Shown here in pieces: positions 45,194-53,280 of a stretch of 64,000 nucleotides of DNA (positions are counted from its first letter, which is position 1; each line of letters opens with the position of its first letter). This DNA comes from Proteobacteria bacterium CAG:495 (GTDB taxonomy: Bacteria; Pseudomonadota; Alphaproteobacteria; RF32; CAG-239). The DNA lies in NCBI GenBank assembly GCA_000432275.1, contig HF995316.1, positions 29,718 through 93,717 of the forward strand. The letters are read 5' to 3'. A program made the translations under genes and the position numbers. The notes beneath the pieces are model-generated. The model was not told where the DNA came from and did not search any database. It saw nothing but the letters and a program-made list of their open reading frames with translations.

Positions 45194-45355
45194 GTTTGAA
45201 AAACGTTTTTCATTATTGATTGCTGTTTTATGATTCGACAGTTTCTTGGATGAACCGGTGTGCTCGGCTGTCTTTGCCCGTATAGCAAAAATAAGCAGGG
45301 ACGCCCTTTGCAAAAACCGGACGGCTGTTAACGTTCTGTCTTCTGAAATCTTTTA

Positions 45356-45395
45356 GAAAAAAGGTCTGTTGCTCAAAACAACAGGCCTTTTTTTG
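45356..45395. terminator. Terminator between the 173-residue gene and recF
   Basis: The stem AAAAAAGGtCTGTTG/CAACAGgCCTTTTTTT has A- and T-runs and serves both convergent genes. In the 45194-45355 spacer, TGAAAAACGTTTTTCA (45197-45212) is a perfect 16-bp palindrome; nothing else there looks like a gene. Confidence 0.85.
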
Positions 45396-45423
45396 CATTT
45401 ATAACGGTTGCTGACTAACGTGT

Positions 45424-46653
45424 TTACATTGCAGAAATAATGTTGTTGTTTCTGACTTCCATAAACTGGGCTTCATTCTTCAGAGAATTGAACAATTCCG
45501 GGTTTGTTGAGGTTATCCAGGCCTGAACATTCAATTCCCGTACTTTTTCCAGCAGAGCTTCTCTTTTTACGTCATCCAAATGTGCAACCACTTCATCCAG
45601 CAGTAATACCGGCGCAAAACCCTTGTGCAGGGTTTGGCACTTGCTCTGTGCCAGAATAATGCTGATAAGCAGCGATTTCTGTTCTCCGGTGGAACAAAGC
45701 TCCGCCGGCATCCCTTTCCGGCGGTAATAAACTTTAAAATCCGTTCGGTTGACGCCGTCAACGCTGTCATTATACAGAATATTGCGACGTTGTTTGGCCA
45801 GCATTTGACGGTAGCGGTCTTCAGCTTCTACCGCCGGAAGCGTATCAAGCAGCTTTTCTATGCTTCCGTCGAGTTCCAGTTTGACGCTTGGAAAAACGTC
45901 GTCTGGCTCGTGTTCGATAAATGTATTTAATTTGGCTATCTGTTCTCTTCTTGCCGCGGCAATTGCAACGCCGAGCCCGGCCATGTTTTCTTCCAGCGTG
46001 CTGAGCCAGTGGTTGTCGTTTTTGCCTTCTTTAAGCAACCGGTACCATTCTTTGTACAAATGTTCAAAGTTTGCCGTACGCTTGGCGTGTTCCATATCAA
46101 AAGCGTAAACCAAACGGTCGAGAAAGCTTCTCCGCGGCTGACTGCCGCCCCTAAACAGCCGATCCATTTGCGGTGTCAGCCAAATAGCGGAAATGTATTT
46201 GCCCAGCTCGGCTTGTGAAGATATCTTGTTGCCGTCGATTTTTACGATTCGCCGCTCAAAACTGCGATAATCATCCTCTTCGGTCTCTCTTGCCGAACGT
46301 TCGACGGCCGTACCGATTTCAATAATGTCACCGCCGTTTTGAACTTCGGCGGAAATTGCCCAGCTTACCGGAGCAATAACCGTGGGTTGATATTCGTCGT
46401 TAAGGTTTTCGGGGGTGATTCTTTTTATGTCGGCCAGTCTCGCTCCGCGCAGGCCGCGCCCGGGAGTTAAAAAAGATACCGCTTCCAGAATGTTGGTTTT
46501 TCCGCTGCCGTTTTCTCCGGTAATGATAATCGGAGCCAGTACGGCGTTTATGCGCAAAAACTGATAGTTCCTGAAGTCAGTTAAAGTCAGGCGCGTAACG
46601 CCTGACTTTTCCCTTTCAAAATCCACTAAATTGTAAGCGAGATTCGTATCCAT
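45424..46653 (-). CDS. recF: DNA replication and repair protein RecF
   Basis: RecF is an SMC-like ATPase that loads RecA at gaps with RecR and RecO. The ATPase is complete: Walker A GENGSGKT (46-53), the signature STGEQKSLLISIILAQSK and Walker B LLLDEVVAHLD. The N-terminus LTLTDFRNYQFLRIN is typical. Length 409 is slightly longer than E. coli RecF, with an extra N-terminal 15 residues. It follows dnaN by nine bases and is the last gene of the dnaA-dnaN-recF unit. Confidence 0.94.
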   Translation of the reverse strand: MDTNLAYNLVDFEREKSGVTRLTLTDFRNYQFLRINAVLAPIIITGENGSGKTNILEAVSFLTPGRGLRGARLADIKRITPENLNDEYQPTVIAPVSWAISAEVQNGGDIIEIGTAVERSARETEEDDYRSFERRIVKIDGNKISSQAELGKYISAIWLTPQMDRLFRGGSQPRRSFLDRLVYAFDMEHAKRTANFEHLYKEWYRLLKEGKNDNHWLSTLEENMAGLGVAIAAARREQIAKLNTFIEHEPDDVFPSVKLELDGSIEKLLDTLPAVEAEDRYRQMLAKQRRNILYNDSVDGVNRTDFKVYYRRKGMPAELCSTGEQKSLLISIILAQSKCQTLHKGFAPVLLLDEVVAHLDDVKREALLEKVRELNVQAWITSTNPELFNSLKNEAQFMEVRNNNIISAM

Positions 46654-46662
46654 TTTTTCCGG

Positions 46663-47781
46663 TTATACTCTCATCGGCATCAATACATAGATGGCGCTGG
46701 CGTCGGAGGTATCATGAATAACCGAAGGAGAAGAACCGTCCGTAAACGAAATACGGACCGTATCGCCTTTTACTTCATTCAGAATATCCAACAGATAGCG
46801 GAAGTTATAGCCGATTTCCAAGGATTCGTTTTCATATTTGGCTTCCAAGTCTTCTGAAGCGCTGCCCAAATCCGGACTGGATGTAGTGATGGTTACCTTG
46901 TTTTCGTGGGTCAGCATCTTAATTGCTCTGGTTCTTTCCGCAACCACCGAAACACGGTCAACCGCAGAAGCCAAATCTTTAACGTTCAGCTCCAAATTCT
47001 TGTCGTTGTCGGTCGGAATAACCCTTTCATAGTCCGGATAAGTGCCATCAATTAATTTAGAAGTCAGGGTAACGTCTTCCATTGTAAAGCGAACTTTGTT
47101 TTCTGAAATTTCAATATTGACGTTTTCAACGCTGCTGTCATCCAAAAGCTTGCGGATTTCGGTAACTGTCTTGCGCGGGATAATAACGCCTTTCATGTCT
47201 TCGGCACCCTGCGGCAACGGAGATTCAACGCATGCCAGACGGTGGCCGTCGGTAGCTACCACGCGCAATACACTGGAAGCACCTTCTTTCTTGGCATGAA
47301 CATACAAACCGTTGAGATAATATCTGGTTTCTTCCGTTGAAACCGCAAACTGCGTCCGGTCGATAACGTCTTTCAGTTCGTCTCTGCCCATTGCAAAGCT
47401 GGTCGGCAGTTTGTCGCCGGAAATAACCGGAAAGTCCTCGACGCCGATTGTCGACAATGCAAATTTGGAACGTCCGGAAGCGATTGTCAGCTGTCCTTTT
47501 TCGTCAGGGAAAGTGATTTCAACCTGAGAACCGTCGGAAAGTTTGCGAACGATGTCATACAACATATGAGCCGGAGCTGTGGTCGCTCCCGTTTCTGCAA
47601 TCTTGGCATCGACGATTTCGGTGATTTCGGTATCCATGTCAGTTGCCTTAAAACTGATACCGTCACCCATGGCTTCGATTCTGACGTTGGACAATACCGG
47701 AATTGTGTTTCTTTTTTCAACAATGCTCTGAACATGGCTCAGAGTCTTTAACAGTTTTGCGCGTTCAATAGTAAATTTCAT
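46663..47781 (-). CDS. dnaN: DNA polymerase III beta sliding clamp
   Basis: DnaN is the ring that holds polymerase on DNA. The 372-residue protein starts MKFTIERAKLLKTLSHVQSIVEKRNTIPVLSN and ends with YVLMPMRV, both typical. I chose the ATG at 47781, preceded by AGGTGG eight bases upstream; the GTG four codons earlier lies inside that ribosome-binding site. It is placed between dnaA and recF. A long hairpin with a candidate promoter in its loop separates it from dnaA. Confidence 0.97.
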   Translation of the reverse strand: MKFTIERAKLLKTLSHVQSIVEKRNTIPVLSNVRIEAMGDGISFKATDMDTEITEIVDAKIAETGATTAPAHMLYDIVRKLSDGSQVEITFPDEKGQLTIASGRSKFALSTIGVEDFPVISGDKLPTSFAMGRDELKDVIDRTQFAVSTEETRYYLNGLYVHAKKEGASSVLRVVATDGHRLACVESPLPQGAEDMKGVIIPRKTVTEIRKLLDDSSVENVNIEISENKVRFTMEDVTLTSKLIDGTYPDYERVIPTDNDKNLELNVKDLASAVDRVSVVAERTRAIKMLTHENKVTITTSSPDLGSASEDLEAKYENESLEIGYNFRYLLDILNEVKGDTVRISFTDGSSPSVIHDTSDASAIYVLMPMRV

Positions 47782-47806
47782 ATTTGTTACCACCTAATTT
47801 CAGATA

Positions 47807-47884
47807 TAAAAAACGACTCATCGTTTTATTTTTAGCTGATTCTAGCATAAACTGTGCAAATCAGAAGATAAAACAATGAGTCGT
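47807..47884 (-). terminator. Hairpin with embedded promoter between dnaA and dnaN
   Basis: ACTCATCGTTTTAT at 47816-47829 pairs with ATAAAACAATGAGT at 47868-47881, extended by flanking GACTC/GAGTC. On the minus strand the stem is followed by a T-run, so it may end part of the dnaA transcription. The 38-base loop contains an extended -10-like TGCTAGAAT (47847-47839), which could start dnaN transcription. Two GANTC sites lie in the arms and one overlaps the -10. Confidence 0.6.
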
Positions 47885-47913
47885 CAACAACTTTTTTTAG
47901 GATTCGGTAGGTT

Positions 47914-49353
47914 TTAAGCCTCCAAAATTCTTCTTAAAGCGTCTACGTTTTCGGCCAGAGAGGAATCTTCCAAAATAAGCTCCTCCACCTTGCGAACGGC
48001 ATGCATAACGGTCGTATGGTCGCGGTCAAATTTTCGGCCGATTTCCGGCAGTGAACGAGAAGTCAGCTGTTTTGCCAGATACATGGCAATCTGACGCGGA
48101 CGGGCAACCGTGCGGGCTCTTCTTGAGGACTGCATTTCCTTTACCGAAATGTTGAAGTGTTCGGCAACTTTTTTCTGGATTTCATCAATGGTTGTGCGCT
48201 TGTCATAAGAACGCAGCATGTCTTTTAAGACGTCCTGTGTCATATCCAGCGTAATTTCCTTGTCGGAAAGCAGCTGCGAATGAGCAATGACTCTGCGCAG
48301 AGCGCCTTCCAGTTCGCGAATGTTGGAAGTAATTTTCTGGGCCAGAAATTCGGCGACCTTTACCGGAAGTTCAATTCCCAGCTGCTGGGCTTTGTTGTTC
48401 AAAATTCCCATTCTGAGGTCGAAATCCGTGGGATGGATGTCGGCAACCAGACCGCAGCCCAGACGAGACTTCAGACGGGCTTCGATACCCTCCAGGTCCG
48501 CCGGAGACTTGTCTGCGGAAATGATTATCTGACGTCCTTCTTCAATCAGGGAGTTAAAGGTGTAAAAGAACTCTTCCTGGGTAGTGTCTTTGCCGCCCAT
48601 AAACTGAACGTCATCCACCATCAAAACGTCAACCGAACGGAATTGTTCCTTAAAAGCGGTCGTGTCTTTGTAACGCAGCGCTCTGACAAACTTGTACATA
48701 AACTTTTCTGCCGAGAGATAAACGATGTTGCGGCTCGGATCCTGCTGTTTGATATGCCATGCAATGGCGTGCATCAAGTGGGTTTTGCCCAGACCGACGC
48801 CGGAATACAGGAACAGGGGGTTAAACGAGACGTTTCTGGATTCGGCAACTTTACGGGCTGCGGCATAAGCGAATTCATTGGTTTTGCCGACAACGAAATT
48901 GTCAAAGGTATATTGCGGATTCAGCGGAACGGACAATGAGTCGTTTAAGTTGGTGTCGTTGTTGTTGGCAATTAATGAGCTGGCGCCGGATTGATAGATG
49001 TTTTGCGGAGCCGGAGAAGAAGAAATCTTTTTCAGAAGGGAGCGGCAGGTCGGGTTATAAAGACCGTGGGCTTCCTCCTGAACGGCTTGAACTACGAAAT
49101 TGACATTTTTAATTGCAGGGTTTTTCTTTTCCCAAATTTTGTGGATTCGGTCACTGTAATGAGTGATAACCCAGTTTCTCATAAAGCGGGTCGGAACGCA
49201 AATGTTCATAACGCCGTCGTTGAAAGAACCTAAAGTAAGCGGTTTTAACCAACTGTCGAAAGCTGTTTCCCCAACTTCAATTTTTAATTGGCTGCAAATC
49301 TGTCCCCATTGGTCTTGAACAGAGTCGTTATTTTTTATTGCTTCTTCAGCCAT
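47914..49353 (-). CDS. dnaA: Chromosomal replication initiator DnaA
   Basis: DnaA binds origin DNA and opens it. In 479 residues it has the N-terminal helicase-interaction domain (to about 100), a variable linker (about 105-145), the AAA+ domain with Walker A GVGLGKT (185-191) and Walker B LMVDDVQFMGG, and the DNA-binding domain with the signature FDRDHTTVMHAVRKVEEL. The linker is rich in Ser/Asn. It lies upstream of dnaN in the conserved order; no cluster of consensus DnaA boxes is visible nearby. Confidence 0.97.
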   Translation of the reverse strand: MAEEAIKNNDSVQDQWGQICSQLKIEVGETAFDSWLKPLTLGSFNDGVMNICVPTRFMRNWVITHYSDRIHKIWEKKNPAIKNVNFVVQAVQEEAHGLYNPTCRSLLKKISSSPAPQNIYQSGASSLIANNNDTNLNDSLSVPLNPQYTFDNFVVGKTNEFAYAAARKVAESRNVSFNPLFLYSGVGLGKTHLMHAIAWHIKQQDPSRNIVYLSAEKFMYKFVRALRYKDTTAFKEQFRSVDVLMVDDVQFMGGKDTTQEEFFYTFNSLIEEGRQIIISADKSPADLEGIEARLKSRLGCGLVADIHPTDFDLRMGILNNKAQQLGIELPVKVAEFLAQKITSNIRELEGALRRVIAHSQLLSDKEITLDMTQDVLKDMLRSYDKRTTIDEIQKKVAEHFNISVKEMQSSRRARTVARPRQIAMYLAKQLTSRSLPEIGRKFDRDHTTVMHAVRKVEELILEDSSLAENVDALRRILEA

Positions 49354-49603
49354 TTTTACTCCCCAATTAAATATAAAAATTAAACCCCAAAATTAATTAC
49401 GAATTTCGTAATTAACAGATTCTCAACTCTTAATTATTTGCCGGAAAATATGACTTTTTCTAAATCACTTTCTTAACAAACTCTTAAAAAGTGATTCGGA
49501 TATTAAAGATAAAAAAATAGAATTACAACAGAACATTATATGAACATTGAAATTAATTGTCTTGACATAGAGTCTTCACAGAGTCGCGCGGATTCCTTGG
49601 TTT
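49354..49603 (-). promoter_or_regulatory. dnaA upstream region with GANTC cluster and palindromes
   Basis: Five GANTC sites lie in 178 bp (49418, 49493, 49570, 49581, 49591). AATTACGAATTTCGTAATT at 49395-49413 is a near-perfect palindrome. AATCACTTT/AAAGTGATT arms (49464-49496) enclose TTAA-N7-TTAA (49473-49487), the half-site spacing of CtrA boxes. I saw no TTATCCACA-like DnaA box cluster. No gene of its own is present. Confidence 0.55.
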
Positions 49604-49672
49604 TCCGCACAAAAAAACACAAATCCGAACGACCCTGTCAAGTAAAAAAGGGCACAGATTTGTGTTTTTTGT
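49604..49672 (-). terminator. rpsT terminator
   Basis: AACACAAATC and GATTTGTGTT pair with an inner CCCT/AGGG stem; on the minus strand a run of seven T follows. It lies 20 bases past the rpsT stop. Confidence 0.8.
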
Positions 49673-49691
49673 TTTTTCGTAAAAAAGCTGA

Positions 49692-49952
49692 TTACAGAGC
49701 TTTGATTTTCTTAGAAAGACGAGAAACGGTACGAGCAGCTTTGTTCAAAGCAAAAATGCCTTTGCGGGCAGCGCTCATCATTTCGGATTCTGCAATTTTA
49801 AATGCAGCGGCGGCTTCTTCTTTGTTGCAGCAGGCAATTGCGGCTTCTACCTTTTTAACAAAAGTACGAACGCGGTTTCTGCGAGCGCCGTTAATGACGT
49901 TTCTCTTGCTGTTTCTTACGATTCTGTTTTTTGCCGATTTATGATTGGCCAT
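49692..49952 (-). CDS. rpsT: 30S ribosomal protein S20
   Basis: The 86-residue, Lys/Arg-rich helical protein begins MANHKSAKNRIVRNSKRNVINGARRNRVRT, close to the family consensus, and ends LSKKIKAL. S20 binds 16S rRNA early in assembly. It lies between dnaA and the enoyl-CoA hydratase gene, as in many Alphaproteobacteria, and has its own terminator. Confidence 0.97.
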   Translation of the reverse strand: MANHKSAKNRIVRNSKRNVINGARRNRVRTFVKKVEAAIACCNKEEAAAAFKIAESEMMSAARKGIFALNKAARTVSRLSKKIKAL

Positions 49953-50064
49953 TTTTCTTATTCCATTTCACTAAAAAAGTTAAATACAAATTTTTAAATG
50001 TAATGCTTTATAAACTCTATCAAGCTCTTAAGTCAATACCATTTTTGCAAAATCGTCATTTTTG

Positions 50065-50823
50065 CTAGCTTTTTTGTATGAATTTCTGCAGGTTATCGCG
50101 AAACTCGGCGGTATTCATACTCAGTTTGCAGCTTTTGGCTTCCAGTTCGATTCCGTTTTGCAGGCTCATTTCGTTGACTTCTTTGATTGTTTCTTTTGCC
50201 TGCAGAACAGCCTGATACGGCAGCGAGGCGATTCTCATCGCTACCCTCAGGGCTTCTTCTTCCAAATCCGGAAGGGCAACCACTCTGCTGATAAGGCCGC
50301 TCAACATCGCCTCTTCTGCGCTCAGGGCTTTTCCGGTTAAGATAACTTCCATGGTTTTGGCTTTGCCTATGGTGTGGGTCAGTCGGCTGCAGGCGCCGAA
50401 CCCCGGCAGGATTCCCAAGCTGATTTCCGGATGTCCGAAACGAGCGTTGTCCGCCGCCAAAACAATGTCAGAAACCAAGGCGAGTTCACAGCCGAGTCCC
50501 AAAGCGTATCCGGCAACCGCGGCGATAATCGGTTTGCTGCAGTTTTCGATTCTCGAAAATTCATTATACCAGGCATTAAGGGCCAGGCTTTGCTGACTGA
50601 CTTCCTGACTCATTTCCTTAATGTCGATTCCCGCGGCAAAAGCCTTGTCGTTGCCTTTAATGACAATTGCCCTGATGTTGTCGTCATATTCCCAGGTTTC
50701 CACCTGATAGGCAATTTCGTTCAGCATGACCAGATTGACGGCGTTGAGGATATCCGGGCGATTGAGGGTGATTATTCCGACGTTGCCCCGGGTTTCGACT
50801 AAGATTGTGGTTGTTTCATCCAT
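50065..50823 (-). CDS. Enoyl-CoA hydratase/isomerase
   Basis: A crotonase-fold protein of 252 residues. The oxyanion-hole segment AFAAGIDIKEM (about 60) and both catalytic glutamates of hydratases are present: E in GYALGLGCELALVSDI and E in FGHPEISLGILPGFGA. It should hydrate 2-enoyl-CoA, though the fatty acid or phenylacetate pathway is not clear. It sits between mutM and rpsT, the usual place in Alphaproteobacteria. Confidence 0.92.
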   Translation of the reverse strand: MDETTTILVETRGNVGIITLNRPDILNAVNLVMLNEIAYQVETWEYDDNIRAIVIKGNDKAFAAGIDIKEMSQEVSQQSLALNAWYNEFSRIENCSKPIIAAVAGYALGLGCELALVSDIVLAADNARFGHPEISLGILPGFGACSRLTHTIGKAKTMEVILTGKALSAEEAMLSGLISRVVALPDLEEEALRVAMRIASLPYQAVLQAKETIKEVNEMSLQNGIELEAKSCKLSMNTAEFRDNLQKFIQKS

Positions 50824-50835
50824 GTGCTTTTTACC

Positions 50836-51198
50836 TTAAATTTTGCTTTTTACCGTAATCCGTACCATCAAAGGCTTGGCCGATTCTTTGGAGATGTCGA
50901 TAACCTCGCCCTCACGCTCAAACACCAATGTGTCGCCGCGTTTGCCTTGATAAGTCCAGCCCATTTGCGGCAGAGTGTCCTGATAAAACTTTTCGACTTT
51001 TTTAAAACCGACCTTGTTGCTGGTTAAGAGCGCTTCCACCAACCGGCTCTCCTCGTTGCCGAACGAGATGCTGTCGCTCGGAACCTGCTTCATTCCTTCC
51101 ATAACCGGCACGTCTTCCAGTCCTTCGATAAAGGAGGCGGCCCGTGCCTGAGCGTTAATCATTATAATCATAAGAGCGGATAATACATATTTCATCAT
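50836..51198 (-). CDS. Small exported protein of unknown function, 120 residues
   Basis: I do not recognise a named family. Residues 1-20 are a signal peptide ending in ARA, so the mature protein is periplasmic or attached to the membrane. The rest (DVPVMEGMKQVPSDSISFGNEESRLVEALL, then VEKFYQDTLPQMGWTY) resembles small exported proteins found beside mutM and enoyl-CoA hydratase in Alphaproteobacteria. It overlaps nothing, with 12 and 6 bases to its neighbours, so it is in the mutM unit. Two ATG codons (51198 and 51195) are possible. Confidence 0.75.
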   Translation of the reverse strand: MMKYVLSALMIIMINAQARAASFIEGLEDVPVMEGMKQVPSDSISFGNEESRLVEALLTSNKVGFKKVEKFYQDTLPQMGWTYQGKRGDTLVFEREGEVIDISKESAKPLMVRITVKSKI

Positions 51199-51204
51199 GG
51201 CTTT

Positions 51205-52044
51205 TTACTTCTGTTTTGTCGGGCAGTAGAAGCTGGAACGACCGGCTTGCACAATCTTTTGGATTCCGCCCGTCTTGTTGATATCACAAATGCAGTTAGG
51301 ACATTTTTGCCCAGTTTTTCCGTAAACACAATGCATATTTTGAAAATACCCCAGACTTCCGTCCGGTTTTTTATAATCGTGAATGGTGGAGCCGCCGGCG
51401 GCAATGGCCTGTTTCAAAACTTCATGGGAGCTTTCGACGATTCTCCGGCATTCTTTTTTTGTGACTTTGTCTGCCCGACGCAGAGGGGAAATTCCTGCCT
51501 TGTACAAGGTTTCCGAAGCATAAATGTTGCCGATTCCCACCACGACCTCCTGATCGAGGATGGCGACTTTGATAGGAACCTTTTTGTTCTTCAGCTTTTG
51601 ATAAAGGTATTCTGCCGAAAATTCGGAGTCCAGCGGTTCCGGTCCAAGCCTGGCAAACAGCCTGTGCTGTTTCAGCTTTTCCGTTTCGCAATAAGTCAGC
51701 AAACCAAAACGTCGGGCATCATTATATGCCAGGCAGCCGTTGTCGGTAATGATAAGAACGTGATCGTGTTTTTCGGCGTGTTGGGGAACCTCGTCTGTTA
51801 TCTTAACCTTGCCGCTCATCCCCATGTGCCAGATGAGGCTGATGCCGTTGTCTAGGTCAATGACGATGTATTTGGCGATTCTCCGATAGCCGAGAATGGC
51901 CGCACCGCAGATTTTGCTGCCGATATCGTCGGGAATTTTTTCCCGCAGCCGATTGTTGTTTACAATTATGTCTTTTATATTACAATTACCGATAGACTGG
52001 CAAATTGCCGATTTGATGGTTTCTACTTCCGGAAGTTCAGGCAT
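51205..52044 (-). CDS. mutM: Formamidopyrimidine-DNA glycosylase
   Basis: MutM (Fpg) removes oxidised purines. The start is the ATG at 52044, because Pro2 and Glu3 of MPELPEVE form the active site; an upstream in-frame extension of 78 codons is not real. The 279-residue enzyme has the HMGMSGKVKI block with the catalytic lysine and the helix-two-turn-helix VVGIGNIYASE. The C-terminal zinc finger begins CPNC but the last Cys of the usual FYCxxC is Lys (FYCPTKQK). An extra Cys (CIC) follows CPNC. Confidence 0.94.
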   Translation of the reverse strand: MPELPEVETIKSAICQSIGNCNIKDIIVNNNRLREKIPDDIGSKICGAAILGYRRIAKYIVIDLDNGISLIWHMGMSGKVKITDEVPQHAEKHDHVLIITDNGCLAYNDARRFGLLTYCETEKLKQHRLFARLGPEPLDSEFSAEYLYQKLKNKKVPIKVAILDQEVVVGIGNIYASETLYKAGISPLRRADKVTKKECRRIVESSHEVLKQAIAAGGSTIHDYKKPDGSLGYFQNMHCVYGKTGQKCPNCICDINKTGGIQKIVQAGRSSFYCPTKQK

Positions 52045-52087
52045 TTTTGATCCCCGAGATTTAAGACTGGTTTTAAGAGCATTATAA

Positions 52088-53206
52088 ATGAAAATTGATA
52101 TATTACAATTTATAAAAAAATTAAATTTGGCGATTTCGCTTGCCGAACACGATTCGTTGTTCGTCGTCTCCGGGCTCAAAAGTTTTGCCTTGCCGGCGCG
52201 TCTGGCTGCGTTGTTTCGGATTCCCTCGGATGCAACGCCGGCAGAACGGGTGTCATCTTTTCTCAACGCTGAAGACAATCCTCTTCTTTATGCCGCATTT
52301 GATGAAATAACCGCCCGCAGCGACGTCGTCGGTTCTGAAATTTTGTTTGACGAAAACCGGGAAGAACGGATTTTCAACGGCGACGTGGTTTTCAAAACTT
52401 CCGAAAAACTTGCGGATGATGATTTTTTTATTCGTTTGTTCGGTGAAATCGCCGATGTCGACCTTCCGCAGCTCAAACCTCAATTGCAAACTTTTCTCAA
52501 GCGGCTCGATTTATTGCGCGATATGCGTTTTTACGGTGCCGAACTGGAAACTTTTTTCGAGTATACCGATGGTCTGCCCGGTTGCTGTTCTGTTTCGGTT
52601 GACTGGGCACAAACCGACAAACCCAGACTGTGCCTTTATTTTCCCGAACCGGTTGTCTATACCAGGCAGCTTTCGCTTGCCGCTCAGGAAAACCTGTTGA
52701 ACCTCTTTGCCTCTCTCTTTTTTGAGCGTTCTGTTTTTGTGTCTTATTTTGACGCGGTGGCGGTTGATGAAAACGACAAGGTTAACGTAATGGATTTTGA
52801 TTATATCTATCCTGTGGATTCGGTCTTGCGGCGTTTTCTTTCCGAGTATCTCGGAGAAGAGTGTGAACCGCGAGGCTTAATGGAGCATAAACTGGCCAGG
52901 GTGATTAAACTTTTGCGTCTGTATTGCCCTGCGCAGGATGTAAACGCCGTTTTGCTCGGCCGGTTGGAGCAATATCCCCGGTCCCGGCCGCAGAACGCGC
53001 CGGTGCGGAGCGGATTGATGGACATTTATTCCAAACAGGGGCTGGTTTTGTCGCCGCGTTCGGAGTTGACGGAACCCAATCCGGAATCTTTGGCATATTT
53101 GTTGGATAAAAACCGGTTTAAAAAAGACCCCCAGTTTAAAAAATCTTCAATTTTCTACTATTTGCCGCTTTTGGTGGTTATCTATATCTTGTTAAAGTTC
53201 TTTTGA
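52088..53206 (+). CDS. Degenerate UbiB/ABC1-family protein (predicted pseudokinase)
   Basis: Not a standard protein. The N-terminus (FIKKLNLAISLAEHDSLFVV, 8-27) and the run AAFDEITARSDVVGSEI (about 69-85) resemble alphaproteobacterial UbiB start and its KLGQ-type region (ALATRPDLVG), and VDWAQTDKPRLCL (about 173-185) and VNVMDFD (233-238) match later UbiB blocks. But KxGQ is absent, the DFG-like triplet is DFD, and no HADxHPGN loop is seen. A C-terminal membrane helix (about 352-370) agrees with UbiB. It lies divergent from mutM, where ubiE-ubiB are found in relatives. Homology is inferred from pattern and place. Confidence 0.5.
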   Translation: MKIDILQFIKKLNLAISLAEHDSLFVVSGLKSFALPARLAALFRIPSDATPAERVSSFLNAEDNPLLYAAFDEITARSDVVGSEILFDENREERIFNGDVVFKTSEKLADDDFFIRLFGEIADVDLPQLKPQLQTFLKRLDLLRDMRFYGAELETFFEYTDGLPGCCSVSVDWAQTDKPRLCLYFPEPVVYTRQLSLAAQENLLNLFASLFFERSVFVSYFDAVAVDENDKVNVMDFDYIYPVDSVLRRFLSEYLGEECEPRGLMEHKLARVIKLLRLYCPAQDVNAVLLGRLEQYPRSRPQNAPVRSGLMDIYSKQGLVLSPRSELTEPNPESLAYLLDKNRFKKDPQFKKSSIFYYLPLLVVIYILLKFF

Positions 53207-53280
53207 ACAATTAACATTTGCCCTCAGCTGTAAATTGGTGTACATTACCCCGATTGTTTTGCATAAAAAATAGTACGGAT

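Noticed and set aside
49354..49603. A chromosomal origin (oriC) next to dnaA
   Set aside because: No cluster of TTATCCACA-like DnaA boxes is visible, and in Alphaproteobacteria the origin is often not at dnaA. GANTC density alone is not enough.
49540..49944. A 134-codon plus-strand frame opposite rpsT
   Set aside because: It lies antisense to the clear S20 gene and its terminator, has no ribosome-binding site, and its composition follows the opposite strand.
52045..52278. N-terminal extension of MutM
   Set aside because: MutM must begin MPELPEVE because Pro2 is the nucleophile; the 78 upstream codons are untranslated or part of the divergent promoter region.
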